From the NCBI RefSeq assembly GCF_030813915.1, contig NZ_JAUSUJ010000028.1, positions 1 to 64,000 of the forward strand: a DNA stretch of 64,000 nt, in the 5' to 3' direction. The translations under genes were made by a program, and so were the position numbers. Source of the stretch: Rhodoplanes tepidamans (GTDB lineage: Bacteria; Pseudomonadota; Alphaproteobacteria; Rhizobiales; Xanthobacteraceae). This document shows positions 51,727-60,347 of this stretch, in pieces; position 1 is the stretch's first letter; every line of letters starts with the position of its first letter. The notes beneath the pieces were generated by a model. That model searched no databases. It was given only the letters and a program-made list of their open reading frames with translations, and was not told where the DNA came from.

Positions 51727-53360
51727 CCCCGCGAAAGCCGATCCTCGGCCCGGATGGCGAGCCGATCGACACCTCGCTGCTGTCGCAGGAGGTGGCGACC
51801 GCGACCTTCGGCGGCGCCCGCTCGGTGCTGGCCGATGCGGTCGCGTCCGGCCTGACGCCGGAGGGCCTCGCGGCTGTGCTCAAGCGCGCCACCATCGGCG
51901 AGATCCGGGCCTATCTCACGCTCGCCGAGGAGATGGAGGAGCGCTACCTCCACTATGCGAGCCAGGTGCAGACGCGGCGGCTGGCGATCGAGGGCACCGA
52001 GATCTCGCTGCAGGTGCCGGACGGCGTGCCGGCCAAGATCGCCGACGCCGTGCACGAGCTGATCGCCGATCCGGGCTTCCTCGACGCCATGGGCGCGCTC
52101 ACCGACGGCATCGCCAAGGGCTTCGCCGTGGTCGAGCCGATCTGGGAATACGAGGCCGGCCTCTTGCGGCCCGTCGCCTATCGCTGGCGCGATCCGCGCT
52201 TCTTCCAGTTCGACCGGCTGTCGATGACCGAGCTGCGGCTCGCGGTCGACGGAAATCTCGACGGCGTGCCCCTGCCGAAGGCGAAGTTCATCGTCCACGC
52301 GCCACGGGCCAAGACCGGCATCCCGATCCGTCGCGGTTTTGCGCGCGCCGCCGCCTGGGCGTTCCTGATCCAGCAGTTCACCCTGAAGGATTGGGCCGCC
52401 TTCTGCGAGGTGTTCGGCATGCCGCTGCGCCTCGGCAAGTATCACTCGGGCGCGAGCGAGGCCGACAAGAAGACGCTGCTGCGCGCCGTCGCCGGCTTCT
52501 CGTCGGACGCGGCCGCCATCATCCCGCAGGGAATGGAGATCGAGTTCATCGAGCGCAAGGCGCTGGAGGGCTCGAGCTTCGAGAAGCTCGTCGACTATCT
52601 CGACCGCAACATCTCCAAGCTGGTCGTCGGCCAGACCATGACGGCCGACAAGGGCGCGAGCCTCGCCCAGGCGAAGGTGCACAACCAGGTGCGGCTCGAC
52701 ATCCAGCGGGCCGACTGCGGCCAGCTCGCCCACACGGCCAACAGCCAGCTGGTGCGGCTGTTCGTGGCCATGAACTTCGGGCCGCAGGCGGCGTACCCGT
52801 CGATCGAGATGCCGGTCGCCGAGCCGGAGGACACGGCGGCGCTCGCGAACGCCGTGGAGAAGCTCGTCCCGCTCGGCCTGAAGGTGTCGCAGAAGGAGCT
52901 GCGCGGAAAGCTCGGCCTGTCGGAGCCGGCTGCGGGCGAGGATCTGCTGACGCCGCCGGCGGCGGCCCCGGCCGGGCCGATCGAGGTGCGCACTGGCGCC
53001 GGCAGTCGGCAGCCGGCTCGGCCGGCGATCGCGTCGGCGCATCACGGCGGCTGCGCGTGCCCGTCGTGCCGGCCCGCGCGCACCGAGGCGGGCACCAGTG
53101 CGCTCGCGGCCGATCCCCGCACCGGCGTCGACGTCGAGGCCGAGCTCGACCAGCTCCTCGAGGAGCAGCTCGCAGACTGGGAGGAACTCGCCGATCCGCT
53201 GCTGGCGCCGCTGCGCCAGGCGCTCGCTCGTGCGCATTCCTTCGACGAGCTGCAGGCCCTGCTGGCCGAGGCGTCCGGCCGGATCGACGGCAGCAAGCTC
53301 GCCGAGCGCCTGGCGCGGCTGACGGCGATCGCCCGCGGCCTCGGCGACGCCACGGATTGA
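51720..53360 (+). CDS. Portal protein (DUF935, Mu gp29-like)
   Basis: A 546-aa portal. GTG 51720 is preferred, with GGGAGG eight bases upstream. The N-terminal PRKPILGPDGEPIDTSLLSQEV and core YLHYASQVQTRRLAIEG, AIAKGFAVVEPIWEYE, WAFLIQQFTLKDWAAFCEVFGMPLRLGKY and KLVVGQTMTADKGASLAQAKVHNQVR follow the DUF935 pattern. A Cys-containing insert near the end (HGGCACPSC) is notable and might bind zinc. It forms the dodecameric channel for DNA entry. Confidence 0.92.
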   Translation: MVTPRKPILGPDGEPIDTSLLSQEVATATFGGARSVLADAVASGLTPEGLAAVLKRATIGEIRAYLTLAEEMEERYLHYASQVQTRRLAIEGTEISLQVPDGVPAKIADAVHELIADPGFLDAMGALTDGIAKGFAVVEPIWEYEAGLLRPVAYRWRDPRFFQFDRLSMTELRLAVDGNLDGVPLPKAKFIVHAPRAKTGIPIRRGFARAAAWAFLIQQFTLKDWAAFCEVFGMPLRLGKYHSGASEADKKTLLRAVAGFSSDAAAIIPQGMEIEFIERKALEGSSFEKLVDYLDRNISKLVVGQTMTADKGASLAQAKVHNQVRLDIQRADCGQLAHTANSQLVRLFVAMNFGPQAAYPSIEMPVAEPEDTAALANAVEKLVPLGLKVSQKELRGKLGLSEPAAGEDLLTPPAAAPAGPIEVRTGAGSRQPARPAIASAHHGGCACPSCRPARTEAGTSALAADPRTGVDVEAELDQLLEEQLADWEELADPLLAPLRQALARAHSFDELQALLAEASGRIDGSKLAERLARLTAIARGLGDATD

Positions 53361-53370
53361 GGGGCTTTCG

Positions 53371-54705
53371 ATGATGCGGCCGACGCGCCGCCAGGTCCTC
53401 GGCCTGATCGCGGCGCTGGCCGGCACCATCGAGCGCGGCATGGCGGCGCCGCCCGAGGTGCTGTCGTTCTTCCGCGACAAGAGCCTCACGCCGAAATTCT
53501 CCTGGCTCGACGTGTGGGGCGAGGAGCACGCCCACGCCTTCACGGTCGCCGGCGTCACCGAGGCGAAGGTCTTGGCGCAATTCCAGGCTTCGATCGACAA
53601 GGCGATCGTCGAGGGCTGGGGCTTCGAGCATTTCCGCGAAGAGATGCAGAAGCGCCTCTCGCCGCGCGGGTGGTGGGGGCCGCGCCAGGTCGAGGACCCG
53701 GAGGGCCGCTGGCGGACCAAGCCGGTCGACTTCTCGGCGCCACGCCGCCTGCAGACGACGTTCTGGGCGAACATGCGGGCGGCGCGTGCCGCAGGCCAAT
53801 GGGACCGCATCCAGCGGACCAAGCGGGCGCTGCCCTATCTGCTCTACGTGCGCTCGGTGTCCGAACGGAAGCGGCCCGATCACCTGCGCTGGGTCGGCAC
53901 CATCCTGCCGGTCGACCATCCGTTCTGGTCGAGCCACTTCCCGCCGAACGGTTGGGGCTGCAAATGCTCCGTGCGGTCGATCACGGCCGAGGAGCGCGAC
54001 GACTATCTGTCCCGGCCGGCGAGCGATGCGCCGGGCGCGATCAGCTACACGGACGAGCCGCCACCGACCGTCACGCGCACCTTCGTCAACCGGCGCACCG
54101 GCGAGCGCGCCGAGGTGCCGGTCGGCATCGACCCCGGCTGGCAGACCAATCCCGGCATCGGCCGCGGCCGCACGCTCGGGCGCATCCTCGCCGACCAGGT
54201 GGACGCGACGCCGCTCGACCTCGCCCGCGGCCGTATCGAGAGGCTGACCGACAGCGAGGGGTTTCGCTCGTTCCTATGGCGGGCGCAGGAGCAAGGCGCG
54301 CGGCGCGCGGCGCTGCAGCAGGCTGGAGCGAGCCGCACGGCGATCGAGGCTGCCGCTCCGTGGTCGCACAGTCCGGTGCCAGTCGCGCGGCTGTCCGACG
54401 ACGTTGCGGCGAAGCTCGGAGTGACGAACCCGGCGGTCACGATCACGGACGCGGCGGTCGGGCACTCTCCCGCCCACCATTACCCGGACTGGGTGTGGTC
54501 ACGCTTGCAGGAGATGGTCGAAAGCGGAGCGATCTACCGACGGCGGCACGACGGACGCTATCTCGTCGTCGGCGAGGTCGCAGGCCGGACGATGATGCTC
54601 GTCCTGGCGGAAGTCCCCGGCGATCGCTGCGGGGTCGTCACGCTGTTCCAGGTGCCACAGCGCTATCTGGCCAAGGCGCTCGCCGATGCCGATCGCGTGG
54701 GATGA
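53371..54705 (+). CDS. Phage head morphogenesis protein (Mu gpF-like) with C-terminal nuclease-like domain
   Basis: A 444-aa minor head protein. The N-terminal about 270 residues are the Mu F / SPP1 gp7 type: FRDKSLTPKFSWLDVWGEEHAHAFTV and RPDHLRWVGTILPVDHPFW..FPPNGWGCKCSVR, where Cys-x-Cys is diagnostic. After a linker rich in Ala/Arg, residues about 345-440 (VTITDAAVGHSPAHHYPDWVW.., GRYLVVGEVAGRTMMLVLAEV) look like the barnase/EndoU/colicin-E5/D/RelE-type (BECR) nuclease domains known as fusions to phage head proteins. That second part is inference from pattern. The gene begins 10 bases after the portal. Confidence 0.82.
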   Translation: MMRPTRRQVLGLIAALAGTIERGMAAPPEVLSFFRDKSLTPKFSWLDVWGEEHAHAFTVAGVTEAKVLAQFQASIDKAIVEGWGFEHFREEMQKRLSPRGWWGPRQVEDPEGRWRTKPVDFSAPRRLQTTFWANMRAARAAGQWDRIQRTKRALPYLLYVRSVSERKRPDHLRWVGTILPVDHPFWSSHFPPNGWGCKCSVRSITAEERDDYLSRPASDAPGAISYTDEPPPTVTRTFVNRRTGERAEVPVGIDPGWQTNPGIGRGRTLGRILADQVDATPLDLARGRIERLTDSEGFRSFLWRAQEQGARRAALQQAGASRTAIEAAAPWSHSPVPVARLSDDVAAKLGVTNPAVTITDAAVGHSPAHHYPDWVWSRLQEMVESGAIYRRRHDGRYLVVGEVAGRTMMLVLAEVPGDRCGVVTLFQVPQRYLAKALADADRVG

Positions 54706-54987
54706 GAATGCGGGGGAGGGCCGTAACCCCCTCTGGTCGAGACGCATCAGGACCGGGACGGCGGCGCCGGAGCGCCAATTTCCCCGCACCTCCAAACATA
54801 TTCCTCGCGGCTCGGATCCGCAACGGGCGCTCGATCCTGATGGCGAGCCCGTGGGAAGCCCGCTGATGCGCCGCCGCCCTCCGGGGCATCTCGGCCCGCC
54901 CGACCTCGAAACGGCTTCTACGCCCCCTTCTACGGGGCGGGACGGGGCATCGATCATGTTCGGGATGGCCGGAATAGAACGCGACGG

Positions 54988-57153
54988 CTAGTGATCGTTA
55001 TCTGCGTCTTTCTTCTTCCAAGCCGTCAGGAAGTCCATCACCGCTATCGCGGCATCGTCTGTAGCGCCTTCCGCCGCTATTTCTTCGACGCGCCTGCGGA
55101 GTTGATCGCGGTCAAGTACCTTGTCCAGTGAGCCCACGCTCGCGACTGTATGCCGCCTGGCCACCGCATCGCCGGCGCCTTGGGTCCACGAATGAGAAGT
55201 AAACGCCTTGGCAAAGATTGCGACCATTGCATCGTCTTTGAGCTGCTTTTTCGCCCACCTCTTGACTTGCTGCCCCTCATCAGCGGCAAGCTCGCGCCAG
55301 CGGAACATGAGATACGCTAGGCGCTTGGACGATGCCAGCTCGCTTGACCTGCTTGCTGCGCGGATTCGCTTCAATGCGAGAGCATGTAAAGCCTCGGCAT
55401 CTGGCTCCGTTGTCAGGCAGTCGGCTTCGGCCGACGGTGCCTTGCCCTCTCGTGGATGGTAATCTGTATAAGCAGACTGAGCAAAATCGACTAGCCAACT
55501 CAGGCTTGCCGTCCTGCACGCGGCTGCAAACAACTTCGAGCGCGTCGCAAGATCGAATCGGCCTCGTGTGAGGCTCCTCAGAAGCCAATGGATGCGCAAT
55601 TCGTTGTCGCCGATCGAGAAGCCTCGCTCTCTATCGGCTTCAACGTCCAGCTCGTCGGCAATTTCAAAGAGAGCCTTCAACAAAGGGCCGACATCCTTCT
55701 TCTCAACTCTCGCAGCATGCAGGTTCAGCTCATCCAAGATCAACTTAGCTTTAGTACTGCCATCGCGCCGTTTCACGCCGAGCGCGGCCCGCATTGATGA
55801 CTTCACGAATATCTCATCTGATGCCTTGGAAATGAGTTCGTCTAGTTCCGTTCGCGAAAGGACATCATCGCCAATTGAAAAGCGGAAATAGGAGTCGAAA
55901 TGGTCCTCAGAGCAGACCAATCGGTCACGACTCCAGGTGGCGGCAGCGCCATCTCCATAGCTCAGGTTACCCCAGACGGATTCGAGCCCCGGGAACAGCC
56001 GCATCAACGACCGCTTCACGTGTTCTCTGTCCTTTTCTGGTACGATATCGAGAAACAGCGCGTTCATCTCGCCCGCGCGGTCGCGACCAGAACGGCCAGT
56101 CCTGTCGCCGGTCCCGCATAATTTTTCCTTGCTTGAGCGCAGGTTCCGATAAACCGACGGCTGGAACAGACGCATTACTTCCAGGCCGACGAAATCGGCG
56201 CAATCAACCTCGCTGCCGACAGCAGGCCATGTAACGGAAAGAACGTTGGCAATTCGGATGAGATCGCGGGGTGTCGTGATTTCAGGCGCAATCACGTCGT
56301 AAAAGACGTTCATAAACCGCACTATCGCATCTTCACGAGGCGAACCGCAGATAAGTTCGATCTGTCGCAGTAACTCGTTGGTGAGGTCGACGTGACGCGG
56401 CCGAGGAACGTCGAATCCAGCCTGAATGATTTTTTCGAGATAATGCGGTCCTTCGGACGGATAGCGCTCAGAAACGATCGCCTCTGCAAGCTCACGGTCA
56501 AAGACAAGCAGATACACAACGTTCGGGAGCCGCCCAACTGACTTGACGAGACGAAAAACAAGCAGTGCCTCGTCAGGTGCGAGTCGGTCGATGTCGTCGA
56601 TCACGATCAGAAATCGCTTATTCTGCTCGGCGAGCGCCTTAGTGAGTTCTCCTTGTAGCTTTTCGACTGTATCATCCGCCTTGATGAAGTCTGATACCCA
56701 TGACATTGCGCTCGACGCAAGGGTGCCAACACCGGCCTTTGCTCCAACGAGGTCAGCTCCAGCGCTGACGATCGACCCAGCCTTCAAGAGGCGCACGCCC
56801 ATATTGTGAAGCGCCTTCTTGAACTTGTCTCCAAGAGTCTGGCCTATCCCGGCGTAGAGTTCGCGAAAGAATGCGAGAGCGAGGGCATCTTCGCCTCTGA
56901 ACCACCAGCAAGCAAAATTGACAACCGCCAGATCACCCTTTTCGGTGACGTCTTTAAGATGATGGAGCACGAGATTTACCGCGCTGCTCTTGCCGGAACC
57001 CCACGGGCCATTGAGCGCGATCACAGTCCCGTCGGGTGACTTGATATTTCTGATACTGCTAGCCAACGCCTGCGCGAACGGATCAATACCAAACCTATCC
57101 TCCGCCGGCTCGGCTATTGGCCTGTCATTATGGGGACGACTCGATTCCGTCAT
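54988..57153 (-). CDS. Cargo gene: KAP-family P-loop NTPase
   Basis: A 721-aa protein on the strand opposite to the late operon, ATG 57153 behind GAGGTG. Walker A is at 49-56 (GPWGSGKS), the KAP W-motif at about 79-85 (NFACWWF) and Walker B at 180-190 (RFLIVIDDIDR), then RLVKSVGRLPNVVYLLVFD. A weakly hydrophobic insert (about 125-150) lies between them, where other KAP proteins have TM segments. Residues about 300-721 are helical and unassigned. KAP NTPases include PifA, which excludes phage T7, so an exclusion function is plausible. GC is lower than in the flanking head genes. The 282 bases before it (54706-54987) hold no convincing gene. Confidence 0.85.
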   Translation of the reverse strand: MTESSRPHNDRPIAEPAEDRFGIDPFAQALASSIRNIKSPDGTVIALNGPWGSGKSSAVNLVLHHLKDVTEKGDLAVVNFACWWFRGEDALALAFFRELYAGIGQTLGDKFKKALHNMGVRLLKAGSIVSAGADLVGAKAGVGTLASSAMSWVSDFIKADDTVEKLQGELTKALAEQNKRFLIVIDDIDRLAPDEALLVFRLVKSVGRLPNVVYLLVFDRELAEAIVSERYPSEGPHYLEKIIQAGFDVPRPRHVDLTNELLRQIELICGSPREDAIVRFMNVFYDVIAPEITTPRDLIRIANVLSVTWPAVGSEVDCADFVGLEVMRLFQPSVYRNLRSSKEKLCGTGDRTGRSGRDRAGEMNALFLDIVPEKDREHVKRSLMRLFPGLESVWGNLSYGDGAAATWSRDRLVCSEDHFDSYFRFSIGDDVLSRTELDELISKASDEIFVKSSMRAALGVKRRDGSTKAKLILDELNLHAARVEKKDVGPLLKALFEIADELDVEADRERGFSIGDNELRIHWLLRSLTRGRFDLATRSKLFAAACRTASLSWLVDFAQSAYTDYHPREGKAPSAEADCLTTEPDAEALHALALKRIRAASRSSELASSKRLAYLMFRWRELAADEGQQVKRWAKKQLKDDAMVAIFAKAFTSHSWTQGAGDAVARRHTVASVGSLDKVLDRDQLRRRVEEIAAEGATDDAAIAVMDFLTAWKKKDADNDH

Positions 57154-57305
57154 GCTTCGGACACCTCAGCGTTTCGAGGCGCAGCATTCCCCCTGCCTAT
57201 CCTCGCCATTCGAGACGAAGTCAGGGTGTCGGCCGCCGCCGATTAAATAGGCTGCTGACACCTGTCAGCGGCCCGGGATTTGGGGTGCGCCGGTAGCGTG
57301 CACCC

Positions 57306-58400
57306 ATGGCACCCCGGCACGCAACCCCCTCTGTTCCGCCCGACGTCGCCCTCGGCGTCGTCACGCTCGACGGCGCCGCGTTGGCGGCCGGCGCGGTCGA
57401 CGACGCCGGTTGGGTCCGGGTCGCGCCGCGCGGCGAGATCACCACGCGGGACGGGCGGCGGTACGTGTTCGAGCCCGAGCGGCTGGTGGCGCGGTTCGCG
57501 GCCGACGGCATCGACGTGCCGGTCGATGTCGACCACGCGATCTCCCGGAAGCCGCTGTTCGGCGAGCGGGCCGACGCGGTCGGCTGGATCAAGGCCCTGG
57601 AGGCGCGGCCGGACGGGCTGTGGGCGCGCGTCGAGCTGCTCGACGCCGGCAAAGCCGTCCTGGCGGCGCGCACGCACCGCTTCGTCTCCCCGACCTTCCA
57701 TCACACCGACGCCGGCCTCGCGACCTGGCTGCATTCGGTCGCGCTCGTCGCCGCACCCGCGCTCGCCATGGCGGCGATCGCGGCAGCCGTGCCGGCCGCG
57801 GGAGCTGTGCCGGCCCGGAGCCCCGATCCTTCTCACCACACGGAGAGACGCATGATCAAAGCCATCGCCCAGGCCCTCGGCCTGGCGGACGGTGCCGAGG
57901 AGGCCGCGTGCCTCGCGGCGATCGGAACCCTGCAGGCGGAGCGGACGGCGGCCGCCGGCAAGGTCGACAAGGCCGTGCATGACCAGGCGCTGGCGACACT
58001 CTCGGCCGCGCAGGCGCAGCTCGCCGCCCTGCAGGCGGCGGACCGCAAGACGCGCGTCGACGCCGTGATCGAAGGCGCCCTGAAGGCGAAGAAGATCGTC
58101 CCGGCGCAGCGCGACCACTACGTCGCCCTGTGCGCCACCGACGACGGCCTCGCCGCCGTCGAGAAGCTCATCGCCGCCACGCCGGCCGGCCTGCAGGCGT
58201 CGGGGCTCGACGCGCAAGGAGCGCCCGACGCGGACGCCGCGCCGGACCCGGCCGCGCTCGCCGCGCAGGCGACCGCCTACCAGAAGAAGCTCGCCGAGGG
58301 CGGGCAGACCATCTCGATCGCGGAGGCGGTCGTTTCCGTCGCCGCGAATGCCGGCGCCCGTGGCGTCGGCGCAGCCGACCAGAAGGAGGCCCGGGCGTGA
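57306..58400 (+). CDS. Prohead protease with C-terminal scaffold (Mu gpI-like)
   Basis: A 364-aa protein. The N-terminal half (about 1-160) is the Mu I protease: WVRVAPRGEITTRDGRRYVFEPERLVARF, VPVDVDHAISRKPLFGERADAVGWIKAL and the serine region RTHRFVSPTFHH. The second half is helical and Ala/Gln-rich (AALQAERTAAAGKVDKAVHDQALATLSAAQAQL), as in scaffolds. An internal ribosome site and ATG at 57852 would make the scaffold separately. It assembles and matures the prohead. Confidence 0.88.
   Translation: MAPRHATPSVPPDVALGVVTLDGAALAAGAVDDAGWVRVAPRGEITTRDGRRYVFEPERLVARFAADGIDVPVDVDHAISRKPLFGERADAVGWIKALEARPDGLWARVELLDAGKAVLAARTHRFVSPTFHHTDAGLATWLHSVALVAAPALAMAAIAAAVPAAGAVPARSPDPSHHTERRMIKAIAQALGLADGAEEAACLAAIGTLQAERTAAAGKVDKAVHDQALATLSAAQAQLAALQAADRKTRVDAVIEGALKAKKIVPAQRDHYVALCATDDGLAAVEKLIAATPAGLQASGLDAQGAPDADAAPDPAALAAQATAYQKKLAEGGQTISIAEAVVSVAANAGARGVGAADQKEARA
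57852..58400 (+). CDS. Nested in-frame scaffold protein (Mu gpZ-like)
   Basis: ATG 57852 within the protease gene has GGAGAGACGC immediately upstream, a much better ribosome site than that of the full-length gene. The product would be 182 aa (MIKAIAQALGLADGAEEAA..), the helical scaffold part alone. Mu encodes its scaffold gpZ as exactly such an in-frame internal gene of I. Not proven from sequence, but site, position and family agree. Confidence 0.7.
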   Translation: MIKAIAQALGLADGAEEAACLAAIGTLQAERTAAAGKVDKAVHDQALATLSAAQAQLAALQAADRKTRVDAVIEGALKAKKIVPAQRDHYVALCATDDGLAAVEKLIAATPAGLQASGLDAQGAPDADAAPDPAALAAQATAYQKKLAEGGQTISIAEAVVSVAANAGARGVGAADQKEARA

Positions 58401-58777
58401 GCGCGCTGCTGATCAAGTCCTTCCCGGCCGCCGCCGCGGTCACCGCGTTCCGCTTCGTCAAGTTCGCGGCGCCGGCCGTCGATCGCTCGGTCGCCCAGGC
58501 GAACGCCGCGACGAGCCCCCTCGTGGGCGTCTCGGACAGCATGGGGGCGCCGCAGGGCGGCATGGCCGACGTGATCCAGGTCGGCCTCGCCGAGCTGCGC
58601 CTCGGCGGCACCGTCTCGGCCGGCGACTTCCTCACGGCCGATGCCGACGGCAAGGGCATCAAGTGCGTGCCGGCCGCGGGCGAGACCCGCGTCTACGGCG
58701 CGATCGCCCAGGCGCCCGGCGTCGCCGACGACATCATCCCGGTGCTGGTCGGCATCGGCGTCATCACCCCGGCCTGA
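58397..58777 (+). CDS. Capsid cement/decoration protein (DUF2190 family)
   Basis: A 126-aa beta-rich protein starting at GTG 58397, overlapping the protease stop. KSFPAAAAVTAFRFVKFAAP, ATSPLVGVSDSM and RVYGAIAQAPGVADDIIPVLVGIG follow the DUF2190 pattern of small head decoration proteins found next to major capsid genes. It probably binds the capsid surface and stabilises it. Confidence 0.82.
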   Translation: MSALLIKSFPAAAAVTAFRFVKFAAPAVDRSVAQANAATSPLVGVSDSMGAPQGGMADVIQVGLAELRLGGTVSAGDFLTADADGKGIKCVPAAGETRVYGAIAQAPGVADDIIPVLVGIGVITPA

Positions 58778-58803
58778 TCGCCGCATCCGCACGAGGCCCG
58801 CCC

Positions 58804-59766
58804 ATGGCTCCCGTCCGTCCCTTCGTCGTCGACCCGGTGCTGACCGCGGTCGCGATCGCCTACCGTAATCCGGCCCAAACGCTGATCGCCGACGACGTGC
58901 TGCCGCGCGTGCCGGTCGGCGCCGAGAAGTTCTCCTGGACCGAGTACCCGCTCGCCGACGCCTTCTCGGTGCCTGACACGCTGGTCGGCCGCCGCGGCCG
59001 GGTGAACCAGGTCGAGTTCGGCGGCGAGCAGCGCACCAGCGAGGTCGACGATCACGGCCTCGAAGACCCGATCCCGAACTCGGACATCGACGAGGCCCGC
59101 AAGGCGCGTGAGCGGCAGGTGTCGACCTTCGATCCCGAGGCGCACGCCACCATGATGCTGGCCGACCTGATGGCGAACGCCCGTGAGGTGCGCGTCGCCG
59201 CCAAGGTGCAGGCCCTCGACACCTATGCGCCGGCGCGTCGCATCACGCTCGCCGGCGGGTCGCAGTTCTCCGACTACGCGAACTCCGATCCGATCGCCGT
59301 GATCAAGGCCGGCCTTGAGGGCACGCTGGTCTACCGGCCCAATACCATGGTGATGGGCAGCGCCGTCTGGTCCAAGCTCTCGTCGCACCCGGCGATCGTC
59401 AACGCGATCCGCGGCAATCTCACCAACAAGGGGATCGTGACGCGGGCCGAGTTCGCGGCGCTGTTCGAGATCGGCAAGGTGCTGGTCGGCGAGGCCTGGG
59501 TGGACCTCGCCCGCAAGGGCCAGCCGGCGAACCTCTCGCGCGCCTGGGGCAAGAACCTCGCGCTCCTGCACATCAACCCGATCGCCCGGCCGGAGAGCGG
59601 CATCACGTTCGGCCTCACGGCGCAGTACGGCACCAAGATCTCGGGCCGCATCGTCGATCCCGATGTCGGCCTGCAGGGCGGCGTGCGCATCCGCACCGGC
59701 GAGCGCGTGAAGGAGCTGATCGTCGCCAAGGACGTCGGCTACTTCATCCAGAACGCGGTCGCGTGA
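58804..59766 (+). CDS. Major capsid protein
   Basis: A 320-aa capsid protein. The N-terminal RPFVVDPVLTAVAIAYRNPAQTLIADDVLPRVPVGAEKFSWTEY region, LVGRRGRVNQVEFGGEQRT and NTMVMGSAVWSKLSSHPAIVNAIRGN fit the HK97-fold major capsid proteins (Mu T-like functional position, but closer to the group that occurs in Mu/B3-like and other alphaproteobacterial phages). It follows the decoration protein, and should be highly expressed; a GAGGCCC site precedes ATG 58804. Confidence 0.9.
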   Translation: MAPVRPFVVDPVLTAVAIAYRNPAQTLIADDVLPRVPVGAEKFSWTEYPLADAFSVPDTLVGRRGRVNQVEFGGEQRTSEVDDHGLEDPIPNSDIDEARKARERQVSTFDPEAHATMMLADLMANAREVRVAAKVQALDTYAPARRITLAGGSQFSDYANSDPIAVIKAGLEGTLVYRPNTMVMGSAVWSKLSSHPAIVNAIRGNLTNKGIVTRAEFAALFEIGKVLVGEAWVDLARKGQPANLSRAWGKNLALLHINPIARPESGITFGLTAQYGTKISGRIVDPDVGLQGGVRIRTGERVKELIVAKDVGYFIQNAVA

Positions 59767-59779
59767 CGGGAGCGGCGCC

Positions 59780-60142
59780 ATGGCGAAGAAAACCACATCC
59801 GCGCCCGAGTCGGCCGACACGGCTCTCGATCCCGCCGTGGCCGCTGCGCCGGCCGAGACCACGGCCGCGCCGGTCGAAGCGGCCGGCGACGACCCGCGAA
59901 CCACCGATGCACCACCGGAGAGCCCGTCCACCCCGGAACCGGCGGCGGGGTCCACACCCGCCGCCGGCGACGACCCGGCGCCCGCGGCCGCCGCGGCACC
60001 GCGGTTCTTCCTGGTGCTGTCGCCGCTGCTGCTCGACGGCGCGCTCCACGCCATCGGCGATCGGGTCGGCCTGTTCCCGGCCGAGATCCCGGCCCTGCAG
60101 GCGGCCGGCGTGCTCGGCGAGGACGTGACGGCCGACCTCTGA
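59780..60142 (+). CDS. Mu gp35-like protein with Ala/Pro-rich linker
   Basis: A 120-aa protein. After a short basic start, residues about 12-75 are a low-complexity Ala/Pro/Asp/Thr linker. The last 45 residues are a small domain (RFFLVLSPLLLDGALHAIGDRVGLFPAEIPALQAAGVL), typical of small proteins behind Mu-like capsid genes. Its role is not known. A pair of hairpins follows. Confidence 0.65.
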   Translation: MAKKTTSAPESADTALDPAVAAAPAETTAAPVEAAGDDPRTTDAPPESPSTPEPAAGSTPAAGDDPAPAAAAAPRFFLVLSPLLLDGALHAIGDRVGLFPAEIPALQAAGVLGEDVTADL

Positions 60143-60193
60143 TCTCTCGCGTCCCGTCACGGGGGTGCGGGACGCTCGGTCCGGAAGGGCCAT

Positions 60194-60319
60194 GGCCGGG
60201 GCGTCCGCGCCCCGGCCACTCATACCCGAGCGAGCGACGGTCCGGGCCGCACCAGCCCGGGCGCCCATGGAGGGATGTCGCTCCAGCGGCAGGCGGCGGG
60301 AGGCCGGTGCGGGCCTCCC
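60194..60319 (+). other. Two GC-rich hairpins in the 205-bp gap after gp35
   Basis: GGCCGGGGCG (60194-60203) pairs with CGCCCCGGCC (60208-60217), and GGGAGGCC (60298-60305) with GGCCTCCC (60312-60319). No T-run follows either, so these are more likely mRNA-stabilising or attenuating structures downstream of the highly expressed capsid transcript than terminators. No protein gene is supported in this gap. Confidence 0.5.
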
Positions 60320-60347
60320 GTCCGCCGACCAGGTCGAGGAGCCCCGC

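Noticed and set aside
54686-54991. 101-codon plus frame after the head morphogenesis gene
   Set aside because: It starts inside that gene, has no ribosome site, and reads as low-complexity Arg/Pro. Possibly the edge of the cargo insertion.
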